64,000 nucleotides of DNA from contig NZ_JAHZQQ010000001.1 in the NCBI RefSeq assembly GCF_019930045.1, positions 62,001 through 126,000 on the forward strand, read 5' to 3'. This DNA comes from Streptococcus australis (GTDB lineage: Bacteria > Bacillota > Bacilli > Lactobacillales > Streptococcaceae). Made by a program: the position numbers and the translations under genes. Positions within the stretch are counted from its first letter, which is position 1, and each line of letters begins with the position of its first letter. The notes under the pieces are model-generated. The model saw nothing but the letters and a program-made list of their open reading frames with translations, had not been told where the DNA came from and did no database searches. Shown in pieces: positions 1 through 8,497 of the stretch.

Positions 1-1223
1 TAAAAGGAATCTTATTAAGTTTCCAACACGTTTTCGCCATGTTTGGGGCTACCATTTTGGTACCACTCATCTTGGGCATGCCCGTATCCGTTGCCCTCTT
101 TGCATCAGGTGTTGGGACACTGATCTATATGACTTGTACCGGCTTTAAAGTCCCTGTCTACCTCGGATCTTCCTTCGCCTTCATCACAGCCATGGCTTTG
201 GCGATGAAGGAAATGGGAGGAAAAGTCGATGCAGCCCAAACAGGGGTTATCCTGACCGGTCTGATCTACGTGCTAGTCGCTGCAGGGGTTAAAGTAGCAG
301 GCACTCGCTGGATTGACAAATTGCTTCCTGCCGTTGTTATTGGACCTATGATCATCGTCATTGGTCTAGGACTTGCAGGATCCGCTGTTAAAAACGCTGG
401 TTTTGTCGAAGGGGGAGATTGGAAAAATGCCCTTGTCGCTGTCGTAACCTTCCTGATTGCCGCCTTCATCAACACCAAAGGAAAAGGTTTCTTCAAAATC
501 ATTCCTTTCCTCTTTGCCATTATCGGTGGTTATGTCTTCGCAGTTTGCTTGGGTTTGGTGAACTTTGATCCGGTCCTCAAGGCTAACTGGTTTGAAATCC
601 CTGGTTTCTATCTTCCTTTCAATACGGGTGGGGCCTTCAAACAATACAACTTATATTTCGGTCCTGAAACCATCGCCATCTTGCCAATCGCTATCGTAAC
701 TATTTCAGAACATATCGGTGACCATACCGTGCTTAGTCAAATCTGTGGCCGTCAATTCTTGAAACAACCGGGACTTCATCGTACCCTTCTTGGTGACGGG
801 ATTGCAACATCTGTATCAGCCTTCCTTGGTGGTCCAGCCAATACCACTTACGGTGAAAATACAGGCGTTATTGGGATGACTCGCATCGCTTCTGTTTCCG
901 TTATCCGAAATGCAGCCTTGATTGCTATTTCCTTGAGCTTCCTTGGTAAATTTACTGCTCTCATTTCTACCATTCCAAACTCTGTTCTCGGTGGGATGTC
1001 CATCTTGCTCTATGGGGTAATCGCAAGTAATGGTTTGAAAGTCTTGATCAAAGAACGTGTTGACTTCAGCTTGATGCGCAACTTGATTATTGCAAGTGCC
1101 ATGTTGGTTCTTGGACTCGGTGGAGCAATTCTGAATCTTGGTCCAGTGACCCTATCAGGAACAGCCCTCTCCGCTATGACAGGAATCATCCTTAACTTGA
1201 TCTTACCACATGAATCAAACTAA
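1..1223 (+). CDS. uraA: Uracil permease, 5' end cut by window edge
   Basis: Nucleobase:cation symporter-2 family membrane protein that imports uracil. The reading frame is open to the window edge and encodes 12 further residues upstream of the first ATG at 39, so the true start lies outside the window. About a dozen hydrophobic segments are visible. The family signatures S-E-H-I-G-D-H and Y-G-E-N-T-G contain the glutamates that bind uracil in the characterised UraA structure. It is followed by a terminator shared with the convergent gene. Assignment to uracil rather than xanthine rests on these motifs and on general resemblance to streptococcal PyrP/UraA. Confidence 0.85.
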   Translation, partial: KGILLSFQHVFAMFGATILVPLILGMPVSVALFASGVGTLIYMTCTGFKVPVYLGSSFAFITAMALAMKEMGGKVDAAQTGVILTGLIYVLVAAGVKVAGTRWIDKLLPAVVIGPMIIVIGLGLAGSAVKNAGFVEGGDWKNALVAVVTFLIAAFINTKGKGFFKIIPFLFAIIGGYVFAVCLGLVNFDPVLKANWFEIPGFYLPFNTGGAFKQYNLYFGPETIAILPIAIVTISEHIGDHTVLSQICGRQFLKQPGLHRTLLGDGIATSVSAFLGGPANTTYGENTGVIGMTRIASVSVIRNAALIAISLSFLGKFTALISTIPNSVLGGMSILLYGVIASNGLKVLIKERVDFSLMRNLIIASAMLVLGLGGAILNLGPVTLSGTALSAMTGIILNLILPHESN

Positions 1224-1230
1224 AAGAAAA

Positions 1231-1256
1231 AGTTCTCAACACTGAGAACTTTTTTT
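1231..1256. terminator. Bidirectional intrinsic terminator
   Basis: An 8-bp perfect stem (1231-1238 with 1243-1250, loop ACAC) has a T-run on its right and an A-rich run on its left. It can therefore end both the permease transcript and the convergent minus-strand transcript. Confidence 0.85.
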
Positions 1257-1257
1257 A

Positions 1258-2154
1258 TTAGAGTTGGGCTAATTGCAACAAGCGTTCTTTGGACAATTTT
1301 TTGATTTCAATTTGATTGGCATCCAACAAATCAAATTCACTTGAGTCCAAAGCATCCAGTAGGGCTTCTAAATTCACAGCCCCCACCGGCTTATAACTCT
1401 CTGGCATATCGGGATTTCCAGTGATTTCCACTAAGTTCACTTTCCAGTCGATGACTTCATCCATATTGACCTTCTCTACAAACTCTGCTGGAACAAAAGG
1501 CACTCGTGGCAAGACAGTATCCGTATCTTCTGTTAGACTGTAACTGCCAATAATGCCTCCCGTTTCGTTCTGACGGTAGAAACGAACTTGACTAAAGAAG
1601 GCGGAGCTGTATTGAACCTTTTTAACCACTTGACCGAACTCCTCTAAAGGTTGAGCGGAGTCTAAAATTTTACGAAGGAGCTCACGATCCAAGATCACAG
1701 AATGAGCAAATCCCTGAAGTTGATATTGATGAAGGTCTGGATCTTTTTCTAGATTCTGTAGATTCTTCAGCAAATAGTTCTCATAGTCAAAAGAGAAAAT
1801 AGAATCTGCGTCATAGCTGGTTCCTAAATTATCGTGAATCTCATTCCCCAACTGACGAGCTAGGGCACTGAGCCATTCCAAGATGAGTCGCCAATCTTCA
1901 AGGGTGGCAAAATCTGCAAGGATGAACTGATAAGCATGCTCTTGATCCAGATAACGAAGGATGATCGGCAAGCAACTCTTGCCATAGCGGATACACATCA
2001 TGGCTGGAAAATCTTTGAGAGAGCGACCAAGCATGGCTTCCTCAAAACTGTAGGTAAGAACTCCCTCCACCAAATTCAATACATCTTTAGCTGGCATCAC
2101 TTTTTGATAGCCAAACATACTCTTTTTATTTCGAATTGAAAACACAACTGACAT
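1258..2154 (-). CDS. DUF4299-type cytosolic protein of unknown function
   Basis: A 298-residue acidic soluble protein with no signal peptide or membrane segment. The N-terminus (SVVFSIRNKKSMFG) and overall make-up match what I recall of the streptococcal DUF4299 family, for which I know no function. The ATG is preceded by a clear AAGGAG site. It stands alone, convergent with the uracil permease and upstream-separated from trhO by the trhO terminator. The family name is moderately secure; no role can be inferred. Confidence 0.6.
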   Translation of the reverse strand: MSVVFSIRNKKSMFGYQKVMPAKDVLNLVEGVLTYSFEEAMLGRSLKDFPAMMCIRYGKSCLPIILRYLDQEHAYQFILADFATLEDWRLILEWLSALARQLGNEIHDNLGTSYDADSIFSFDYENYLLKNLQNLEKDPDLHQYQLQGFAHSVILDRELLRKILDSAQPLEEFGQVVKKVQYSSAFFSQVRFYRQNETGGIIGSYSLTEDTDTVLPRVPFVPAEFVEKVNMDEVIDWKVNLVEITGNPDMPESYKPVGAVNLEALLDALDSSEFDLLDANQIEIKKLSKERLLQLAQL

Positions 2155-2220
2155 TTGTTTTCTCCTTTTTGTAATCGCTTACCAAATTATAGCACAAATT
2201 TTCATGACTTTCCATAGAAA

Positions 2221-2244
2221 AAAAACAGCCAAAAGGCTGTTTTT
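2221..2244. terminator. Terminator of trhO
   Basis: A 10-bp stem (2221-2230 with 2235-2244, loop AAAA) has A- and T-tracts on both sides. It ends 4 bp before the trhO stop codon on the minus strand. Confidence 0.85.
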
Positions 2245-2247
2245 AAC

Positions 2248-3231
2248 TTATGCAAGAGTTCCATCAAGCGTCTCACCGATAACAGCCAAACGCTCAGCAA
2301 CCTCTTCTTGTGACAAGTTGTGTTCTTCTACATAGCGATTGCGTGGATGAACACGGCACTCATGTGAGCAACCACGGAGGTACTTGTCTTCATTTTCTTC
2401 TGAAGTCAAGATGCGGCGGTTACAGAAAGGATTTCCACAGTTGACATAGCGTTCACATGGTGTTCCATCAAACCAGTCTTTTCCGACAACACTTGGATCA
2501 ACATGGTTAATATCGACAGCAATTCGCTCGTCAAAGACGTACATTTTCCCATCCCATAGTTCTCCTTGAACTTCTGGATCTTTTCCGTAGGTTGCAATTC
2601 CGCCGTGCAATTGACCGACATCTTTGTAGCCTTCACGCACCATCCAGCCTGAGAATTTCTCACAACGGACTCCACCTGTACAGTAAACTACGACACGTTT
2701 GTCCATGAATTTTTCTTTATTATCACGGACCCATTGTGGCAACTCACGGAAATTGCGGATATCTGGACGAATAGCACCACGGAAGTGTCCAAGGTCGTAC
2801 TCATAGTCGTTACGAGTATCAAGGACAACTGTATCTTCATCTAGGAGGGCTTCTTTAAATTCTTTTGGAGACAAGTAAGCACCTGTCGTTTCAAGGGGAT
2901 TGATGTCGTTATCAAAGTTATCATCCTCTAATCCAAGGTGGACAATCTCTTTCTTATAGCGGACGAACATCTTCTTGAAGGCTTGCTCTTCTTCCTCATC
3001 CATCTTGAACCATAGGTCTTCCATACCCGGAAGGCTGTGAACGTAGTCCATGTATTTTTGCGTCGTTTCGTAATCACCAGAAACGGTTCCGTTGATTCCT
3101 TCGTCAGCAACTAGGATACGGCCCTTGAGCCCGATTGATTTACAGAAAGCCAAGTGATCAGCCGCAAATTGTTCTGCATTTTCGATGGGAACATATTTAT
3201 AGTAAAGTAAAACACGAATAGGTTTTGCCAT
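2248..3231 (-). CDS. trhO: tRNA uridine-34 hydroxylase, rhodanese family
   Basis: TrhO (YceA/YbfQ family) performs oxygen-dependent hydroxylation of U34 in the tRNA wobble position, making 5-hydroxyuridine, the precursor of mo5U in Gram-positive bacteria. The 327-residue protein has the usual three parts. An N-terminal acylphosphatase-like domain comes first. A rhodanese domain follows, with active-site loop Cys184-T-G-G-V-R-Cys190. The C-terminal region is cysteine-rich, with C-N-R-R and C-S-H-E-C motifs. Length is normal for the Gram-positive family. It is monocistronic, preceded by an AAGAGA site and followed by its own terminator. Confidence 0.92.
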   Translation of the reverse strand: MAKPIRVLLYYKYVPIENAEQFAADHLAFCKSIGLKGRILVADEGINGTVSGDYETTQKYMDYVHSLPGMEDLWFKMDEEEEQAFKKMFVRYKKEIVHLGLEDDNFDNDINPLETTGAYLSPKEFKEALLDEDTVVLDTRNDYEYDLGHFRGAIRPDIRNFRELPQWVRDNKEKFMDKRVVVYCTGGVRCEKFSGWMVREGYKDVGQLHGGIATYGKDPEVQGELWDGKMYVFDERIAVDINHVDPSVVGKDWFDGTPCERYVNCGNPFCNRRILTSEENEDKYLRGCSHECRVHPRNRYVEEHNLSQEEVAERLAVIGETLDGTLA

Positions 3232-3330
3232 AAGATTCTCTTTTCTAAGATTAAATTATCAGAATTTTTCATTCAACTATACCAGTATACTCTCCCCAGA
3301 AAACGAATGCAATTTATTTGACTGAAAAAT

Positions 3331-3354
3331 AAAAGCCTGGGGTTCCAGACTTTT
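3331..3354 (-). terminator. Terminator of the XRE/membrane-protein cassette
   Basis: The stem AAAAGCCTGG / CCAGACTTTT (3331-3340, 3345-3354) has one C-A mismatch and lies just downstream of the last gene of the cassette. Both stem arms are nearly identical to those of the hairpin at 4678-4699, including the mismatch. Confidence 0.8.
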
Positions 3355-3381
3355 ACACGATGAAACCAAGATTTCAACTTC

Positions 3382-3873
3382 CTACTCTTCCTTTTCCAAC
3401 TGATCCAGATAGGCGTCATAGCGTTTTTTCTCTACTTTTGCAAGCAGCATCACAACAGCATTCACACCCCCTATAATTGGGAAATTCAGTAAAAAAGTAA
3501 TAGGAAGTACGAGCAAGAATTTTGAATGAAAAGGATTATGGTGATAGACAGCTTGGTTTAATTGATAATTCTGAGCCCAGATGAATAAGGAAAGAATAGA
3601 GGTCACTGCTACCATACCAGTTAGATTGAGGTAGCTATAGCTGATAAACCGTACACCCAATCGTTGACATCGAACCGAATAATACAATCCTGACACAATG
3701 AGTAGACTTACGACCATGATTGGACTCAGACCGACCTGAGAAGTAAATATAGACCCCACACTAAAAACGGTTAAGGCAAGAAACAGAAAACCAGCCGTCT
3801 CCGCACCAGCTTTATTGGCCAGTCCTTCCTCTCGTTCATCTATGATTTGTTTGTTCATCAAGTGTACTCTCAT
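3382..3873 (-). CDS. Small multi-pass membrane protein, DUF6773-like
   Basis: A 163-residue protein with about four hydrophobic segments and a charged tail (K-V-E-K-K-R-Y). Near the N-terminus it carries I-I-D-E-R-E, matched by I-V-K-D-E-R-T in the gene immediately upstream, so the two are probably related. The ATG follows the upstream stop codon directly and has a GGAGG site 5 bp away. Function is unknown. Pairs like this beside an XRE regulator are common in Firmicutes (from memory). The DUF6773 assignment is tentative. Confidence 0.6.
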   Translation of the reverse strand: MRVHLMNKQIIDEREEGLANKAGAETAGFLFLALTVFSVGSIFTSQVGLSPIMVVSLLIVSGLYYSVRCQRLGVRFISYSYLNLTGMVAVTSILSLFIWAQNYQLNQAVYHHNPFHSKFLLVLPITFLLNFPIIGGVNAVVMLLAKVEKKRYDAYLDQLEKEE

Positions 3874-4353
3874 CTATTCCTCCTCTAATTCTGCCTCGAT
3901 CTTCTTCTGTTTTTTCCGATTGATCAGTCCTAGTGGTTTCTCTAACAGATAAGTCAAAAGGGCAAAGACGAAAATGGCAAGGACAATTTTGAGCAGATAC
4001 TTGGGACTGAACATAAAGCTCATCGTTTCCCGCTTCCCAATTACATCTGTTGCGATCACAAATAAGGCAAATAAGACGCCTGATCCGATGCGGCTCAACC
4101 AGCTATTTTTTTCTAACATATCTCGAATGTCAATCCCTGAACTGATCCTTCTTACAAGGGCATAAGCCCCCATGGCAATCAAGAGAATAAGTTCGGGCAT
4201 ATAGGCTACTAGGGTTAAGTCCAGAATACTAGCTTTCACAAGGACAGATAGGGCAATAAAGCAAGTCATTCCTAGAACAAGTTCCCCTGCAATTTTTCCA
4301 TCAACCAGCATGGTCCGTTCATCTTTTACAATTGGTTCTTTCTTTTGTTTCAT
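3874..4353 (-). CDS. Small multi-pass membrane protein, DUF6773-like
   Basis: A 159-residue protein with four predicted membrane segments, a short cytoplasmic N-terminus containing V-K-D-E-R-T, and a highly charged C-terminal tail (K-K-Q-K-K-I-E-A-E). It is co-transcribed with the XRE regulator upstream (27-bp gap) and the related protein downstream (no gap). It has an AAGAGGAAG ribosome site. The DER motif shared by both proteins suggests a partner interaction or heteromeric complex; this is inference. Confidence 0.6.
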   Translation of the reverse strand: MKQKKEPIVKDERTMLVDGKIAGELVLGMTCFIALSVLVKASILDLTLVAYMPELILLIAMGAYALVRRISSGIDIRDMLEKNSWLSRIGSGVLFALFVIATDVIGKRETMSFMFSPKYLLKIVLAIFVFALLTYLLEKPLGLINRKKQKKIEAELEEE

Positions 4354-4380
4354 TTTCTTCCTCTTTCTATGTTGAAACTG

Positions 4381-4575
4381 TTACTCCCAGAACAGTTGAT
4401 CCAGCGTCTTATCCAAGGTCTTACAAATAGCAAGGCAGAGGCTGAGGGTCGGATTGTACTTCCCTGCCTCGATCAGGCCAATGGTCTGGCGTGTCACCCC
4501 GATGGCATCTGCAAGATCCCCCTGGGTCATATCATGCTCGACCCGGGCCATTTTTAATTTGAGATTTTTCGCCAC
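4381..4575 (-). CDS. XRE-family helix-turn-helix regulator (GTG start)
   Basis: A 64-residue single-domain DNA-binding protein of the Cro/C1 type. The helix-turn-helix reads M-T-Q-G-D-L-A-D-A-I-G-V-T-R-Q-T-I, followed by the usual I-E-A-G-K-Y-N-P. I place the start at GTG 4575, which has AAGGA 7 bp upstream. The longer reading from 4614 would begin inside the promoter at 4606-4633. It is the first gene of a three-gene operon with two membrane proteins and is probably autoregulatory, since a direct repeat overlaps its own promoter. Confidence 0.85.
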   Translation of the reverse strand: MAKNLKLKMARVEHDMTQGDLADAIGVTRQTIGLIEAGKYNPTLSLCLAICKTLDKTLDQLFWE

Positions 4576-4605
4576 AGGCTTTTCCTTTCTTGTTTTTATA
4601 ACTCT

Positions 4606-4646
4606 ATTATACACTATATTTTATATTTTGCAACATATATTTTGCA
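4606..4646 (-). promoter_or_regulatory. Promoter of XRE cassette with overlapping direct repeat
   Basis: Minus-strand -10 TATAAT (4606-4611) and -35 TTGCAA (4628-4633) are separated by 16 bp. A 10-bp direct repeat ATATTTTGCA (4623-4632 and 4637-4646, 14-bp period) covers the -35 box and is a candidate binding site for the XRE protein. Confidence 0.7.
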
Positions 4647-4677
4647 TTTTGTAAAAAATATTTTTGGTAAACAAAAA

Positions 4678-4699
4678 AAAGCCTGGTTTCCCAGACTTT
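4678..4699 (-). terminator. Terminator of the Met/ECF operon
   Basis: The stem AAAGCCTGG / CCAGACTTT (4678-4686, 4691-4699) is preceded on the plus strand by a run of A, giving a U-tract for minus-strand transcripts that end after the gene at 4716. Confidence 0.8.
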
Positions 4700-4715
4700 A
4701 TCTTCTTATTTATGA

Positions 4716-5267
4716 TTAGTCTTTAGACAAACTTCCATCTTTTGTTTGGGTACGAGCATAGGCAATCAAGAGAAGAGAACCTGCAATAGCTACAACTAAA
4801 GCATTGACAGAACCTGCTACAACACCTTGTAGGAAGACTTTATTTGGATTATCGTGGTAGATCAAGACATCCCCAACCGGAGCAATGACTCCCCAAATAA
4901 GCAAGTTGGCAATGACTTGCACAACGTTAAAGACGATCAATTCTTTCTTGGTCACTTCTCCTTTGAGGTCACCGATTTGTTTGCGGAAGAAACCAACAAA
5001 GAGACCAAACAAGCCACTAGAAATGATCCAAGTCCACCAAAGACCTCCAGACATAGCATCTTTGATAGCATGACCGATCAAGCCCATTAAGAAGCCGACA
5101 ATCGGACCAAAGACTACACTAAAAAGTGCTTGAAGCGCAAACTGCAACTGAATGCTGGTATTTGGAGCTGGCGCCGGAATTGGAATCATCGCAATGACCA
5201 CAAAGAGGGCTGCTCCAACCCCGATAGCTACAACATCCTTAATTGAAAAAGCTTGTTTTTGTTTCAT
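4716..5267 (-). CDS. ECF transporter S component, UPF0397 family
   Basis: A 183-residue integral membrane protein with about five or six hydrophobic segments. It carries the hallmark UPF0397 stretches [17 protein letters not shown] and G-L-W-W-T-W-I. S components capture a vitamin-like substrate and dock on a shared EcfA-EcfA'-EcfT energising module. Database naming for this family is usually riboflavin-related, but that is weakly founded. No ecfA or ecfT lies in the window, so it is a solo component. It is the last gene of the operon, 13 bp after a SAM-hydrolysing enzyme, which points to a SAM-, adenosine- or methionine-related substrate (inference). Confidence 0.85.
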   Translation of the reverse strand: MKQKQAFSIKDVVAIGVGAALFVVIAMIPIPAPAPNTSIQLQFALQALFSVVFGPIVGFLMGLIGHAIKDAMSGGLWWTWIISSGLFGLFVGFFRKQIGDLKGEVTKKELIVFNVVQVIANLLIWGVIAPVGDVLIYHDNPNKVFLQGVVAGSVNALVVAIAGSLLLIAYARTQTKDGSLSKD

Positions 5268-5280
5268 ATTTTATCTCCTA

Positions 5281-6129
5281 TTAATTTTCCATTTTTCTAA
5301 TTTCGATATGCCAAGAAGCCCCAACTCCTACGTTATAGGCCTTGGCAAAGGATCCTTGATTGATAGCAAGACCAACACGGTAGAGGGAATTGATATAGAG
5401 GATTGGCTGTCCAATCCGCACATCGGCGAAAGACTTGCCGTAGGTTACTTGGTTTTGGTAAACCAGCATGTCATTGTTATAGATGGTTACTTCAAAGCGT
5501 TCCCCAAATTCGGGTTCCAAATGATTAAACTCTTCCCGAGTAATCGAGGTCCACAGAGAACCAAAGCGCACATCCAAGATGTCAACGGCTCCTTTGACAA
5601 GATTGTCCTCCATAACAGTTTCCACCACTGGAATTTCTACAATGTGTTCAACACTGAGTTCTGGCCCCACTTCCTCAAAGCTGATATGGCCACTGGCTAA
5701 CTTAGCTCCTGTATAGGCATAGACATCACGCCCGTGGAAGGTATAAGAAAACTCTGTATTGGCCCGGCGGTTCTTCACCTCTGAAATCTCACGAATGGCA
5801 ACGATTCCTACATGTTTCTTGATGAAAGAGAGGGTCCCATTATCCGGTGTAACAATGTATTGATTCTTGGCCGTTTTGGCTACAACACTTTTACGTTTGG
5901 AGCCGACACCCGGATCGACGACCGATACAAAGGTTGTCCCTTCTGGCCAGTAATCCACCGTCTGAAAGAGGCGGTAACTTCCTTCAAAGATATTATAAGG
6001 TGTAATGTCATGAGTCAAGTGGTGAATCTTGAGGGTTGGTGATTCCTCTAAAGCTACTCCAATCATAGCAGAGACAGCCCCATCCACCAGACCAAAGTCT
6101 GACTGAAGGACTAGTAAATTATTGTGCAT
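5281..6129 (-). CDS. SAM hydroxide adenosyltransferase (DUF62 family)
   Basis: A member of the SAM-dependent chlorinase/fluorinase superfamily. Most bacterial members hydrolyse S-adenosylmethionine with hydroxide to adenosine and L-methionine. The 282-residue sequence shows the N-terminal core with L-Q-S-D-F-G (SAM ribose-binding Asp), V-D-P-G-V-G and T-P-D-N-G-T. The F-H-G-R-D motif carries the Arg-Asp-His set of the duf62 hydrolases. A C-terminal beta domain follows. It lies 13-17 bp from two ECF S components in a methionine-uptake operon, so salvage of methionine from imported or internal SAM is a reasonable role, not shown. Confidence 0.88.
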   Translation of the reverse strand: MHNNLLVLQSDFGLVDGAVSAMIGVALEESPTLKIHHLTHDITPYNIFEGSYRLFQTVDYWPEGTTFVSVVDPGVGSKRKSVVAKTAKNQYIVTPDNGTLSFIKKHVGIVAIREISEVKNRRANTEFSYTFHGRDVYAYTGAKLASGHISFEEVGPELSVEHIVEIPVVETVMEDNLVKGAVDILDVRFGSLWTSITREEFNHLEPEFGERFEVTIYNNDMLVYQNQVTYGKSFADVRIGQPILYINSLYRVGLAINQGSFAKAYNVGVGASWHIEIRKMEN

Positions 6130-6146
6130 GTTTCTTCTCCATCATG

Positions 6147-6725
6147 TTATTTTCTATTTAGTTTTTGACAGACCAAGTATCCAAGAAGATAACCTAGCAG
6201 AGCTCCAAGAAGAAGGGTCAGTAAAAACCAGCTCACCGTTCCCATATTCGACGGTACCATAACGCGTTCGATATAATCCACCGATTTCCCACGGGCTAGT
6301 AAAGAAGCACGATAACTAGCTGGTTGGAACCACATCATAAGGATAGGCCCTGTCGTCGTAAAAGAAAAGAGGAGGAAAGACACCGCATTGCCTAACTTCG
6401 ACTGGTAGTGGCCACGGCCTGCGACCAATTCTGCCAAAAGCCCTCCAACAAGAGCAGGCAGAAAAGCTCCAGCTCCATGACGAGTGAAAAGGAAAAAAGC
6501 ACCAATCACAAGAGCAACGACTAGAATGGCTCCTGTTCGTTGAATTTTCTCAACATAGACCTGATAGATTCCTCCACCAACCAGGGCAGAGAAGGCTGGA
6601 GCATAGAACATGTTGCCTTGATGATCAACCAGACTTCCAAGTAGGACACCTAAGCCAATGGCAAGAAAATACAAGCCTGCAAAGGCCGCAACCTGCTTAA
6701 ACTGATGTTTCTGTATTATTTTCAT
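6147..6725 (-). CDS. ECF transporter S component, MptD/Trep_Strep family
   Basis: A 192-residue membrane protein with about six hydrophobic segments that resembles the Trep_Strep (MptD-like) family of putative ECF S components. No substrate is established for the family. It follows metI by 15 bp and precedes the SAM hydroxide adenosyltransferase by 17 bp, so it is part of the same transcript. Like the UPF0397 gene, it has no local ATPase or EcfT partner and would have to share a genome-encoded ECF module. Confidence 0.75.
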   Translation of the reverse strand: MKIIQKHQFKQVAAFAGLYFLAIGLGVLLGSLVDHQGNMFYAPAFSALVGGGIYQVYVEKIQRTGAILVVALVIGAFFLFTRHGAGAFLPALVGGLLAELVAGRGHYQSKLGNAVSFLLFSFTTTGPILMMWFQPASYRASLLARGKSVDYIERVMVPSNMGTVSWFLLTLLLGALLGYLLGYLVCQKLNRK

Positions 6726-6740
6726 GTATCTATCCCATCC

Positions 6741-7433
6741 TTACCGGTGGCTAATTTTCTTGGTCAAGAAATCACCGATAAACTGAATAAAGAAAATCAA
6801 AAGCAGAATCAAGAAGGTTGCTAGCAAGGTAACGTCATTATTAAAGCGTTGGTAACCATATGAAATAGCGACGTTTCCGAGACCACCTGCTCCAATCGCA
6901 CCCGCCATGGCTGTTTCACCAACCAAGGAAATGAGGGTAACGGTTGTGACACGAATCAAATCAGGAAGTCCTTCACGAAGGTAGACACCAACAATATCCC
7001 AAAATGTTGCCCCACTAGCTTGAGCTGCTTCAATCACCCCACGGTCCAATTCAGACAAAACGACTTGAACTTGGCGAGCAAAGAAAGGAAAGACAGCTAA
7101 AGATAGGGGAACTAAGGCCGCCGTAGGACCAATCCCAGTTCCGACAATCATACGAGTAAAGGGATTAATCAAGGCTAGCAAGATGATAAAAGGAATGGCA
7201 CGGAAGATGGACGTGATTTTATCCAAGATATGGAAAACCAATTTATTCTCGATAATCCCACCAGGTGCTGTCAAGACTAATAATAATCCTGCAATGAGTC
7301 CCAATAAACCACCAATCACAAAAGAGATAAAGGTCATGTAAAGGGTCAGATAAATCGCTGTTCCCCATCCAGCTTGGCCACTCCAGCCCATCCGGTAAAC
7401 ATTTGGTAGATAGGTTTGAATAAAGTCAATCAT
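6741..7433 (-). CDS. metI: Methionine ABC transporter permease
   Basis: Inner-membrane permease of the MetNIQ methionine importer. The 230-residue protein has five predicted membrane segments. The cytoplasmic EAA-type loop ([12 protein letters not shown]) contacts MetN. The start ATG overlaps the metN stop in an ATGA arrangement, indicating translational coupling. Length and loop position are typical. Confidence 0.95.
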   Translation of the reverse strand: MIDFIQTYLPNVYRMGWSGQAGWGTAIYLTLYMTFISFVIGGLLGLIAGLLLVLTAPGGIIENKLVFHILDKITSIFRAIPFIILLALINPFTRMIVGTGIGPTAALVPLSLAVFPFFARQVQVVLSELDRGVIEAAQASGATFWDIVGVYLREGLPDLIRVTTVTLISLVGETAMAGAIGAGGLGNVAISYGYQRFNNDVTLLATFLILLLIFFIQFIGDFLTKKISHR

Positions 7434-8497
7434 GCATTACTCCCTTCTTTTAAGACACGCACAGAAACACCTGCTGCTTGTAGATCCCGCTGTGCTGCAG
7501 TTAGATTCGCTGCTTCCCCAGTAAGGATAACAACCAACTCACCAACAGGGGTATGATCCAAAATTTCAATATTTCCGTGTAGAATATTAGCAGACACTTG
7601 GTACTGTTTATAAATATCGTTGATAATCGCTGTGTCTGTCACCGAACCAGAATATTTCAAATGGGCCAAAACAGAATCAGCCGGCAATTTCTTAACAATT
7701 TGTTGCTGGTTGATTTTCACCATAGCTTCCTCGATTCCTGTTGCAGTTGTGATGAAGTCTTGTGTCAATTCGTTCTTAGGATTAGAGAAGATGTCTAAAA
7801 CAGAGCCTTCTTCAATCAATTCACCATTTTGCATGACAGCCACCCGATTGGCAATGTCTTTAACGATCTGCATTTCATGGGTAATCAAGACCACTGTCAA
7901 GCCCAACTTCTGATTCAGCTCTTGCAGAAGAGCAAGGATTTGTTTGGTCGTTTTTGGATCTAGTGCGGATGTTGATTCGTCAGAAATCAAAATCTTTGGA
8001 TCGTTGGCGAGCGCACGCGCAATCGCCACCCGTTGTTTTTGTCCACCTGACAATTGAGCAGGATAGTTGTCCGCCCGATCTGACAGACCAACTAGTTCCA
8101 ACAACTTGGCTACTTTTTCAGCCTTTTGCTCTTTAGATAAGTCTGAATGTTTAAGGGCAAAGGCCACATTTTCAGCAGCGGTCATTTGGGCCATTAGATT
8201 GAAATGTTGGAAAATCATACCAATGTCTCGACGTTTTTGGCGTAAAGCCGCAGCATTCAAGGTCACCTGGTCTTGATAGATGACATCGCCATCTACGGTA
8301 ATAGTACCTGCTGACGGTACTTGCAAGAGATTGATGACCCTTACAAGAGTTGATTTCCCAGCTCCAGAATAACCGACAATCCCGTAAATATCCCCTTCAT
8401 TGATATGAATGGTCACATCCTTCACGGCTGTAATTTCCCGTTTTTTCTGATGAAAGGTAACATCGATATGGTCCAGTTTGATAATTTCTTTACTCAT
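7430..8497 (-). CDS. metN: Methionine ABC transporter ATP-binding protein
   Basis: ATPase of the MetNIQ importer, 355 residues. The nucleotide-binding domain has Walker A (G-Y-S-G-A-G-K-S-T), signature L-S-G-G-Q-K-Q-R and Walker B (I-L-I-S-D-E-S-T). The last ~90 residues form the NIL domain that binds methionine and causes trans-inhibition in MetN. It overlaps the M20 peptidase gene by 8 bp and metI by 4 bp. The order metQ - M20 - metN - metI is the same as in Streptococcus pneumoniae as I recall it. Confidence 0.96.
   Translation of the reverse strand: MSKEIIKLDHIDVTFHQKKREITAVKDVTIHINEGDIYGIVGYSGAGKSTLVRVINLLQVPSAGTITVDGDVIYQDQVTLNAAALRQKRRDIGMIFQHFNLMAQMTAAENVAFALKHSDLSKEQKAEKVAKLLELVGLSDRADNYPAQLSGGQKQRVAIARALANDPKILISDESTSALDPKTTKQILALLQELNQKLGLTVVLITHEMQIVKDIANRVAVMQNGELIEEGSVLDIFSNPKNELTQDFITTATGIEEAMVKINQQQIVKKLPADSVLAHLKYSGSVTDTAIINDIYKQYQVSANILHGNIEILDHTPVGELVVILTGEAANLTAAQRDLQAAGVSVRVLKEGSNA

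Noticed and set aside
266-644. Overlapping antisense frames within the uracil permease gene
   Set aside because: They mirror a strongly conserved coding frame and lack ribosome sites.
3253-3267. CodY-box-like sequence upstream of trhO
   Set aside because: Only about 12 of 15 positions match, in very A/T-rich DNA where chance matches are common, and no promoter elements line up with it.
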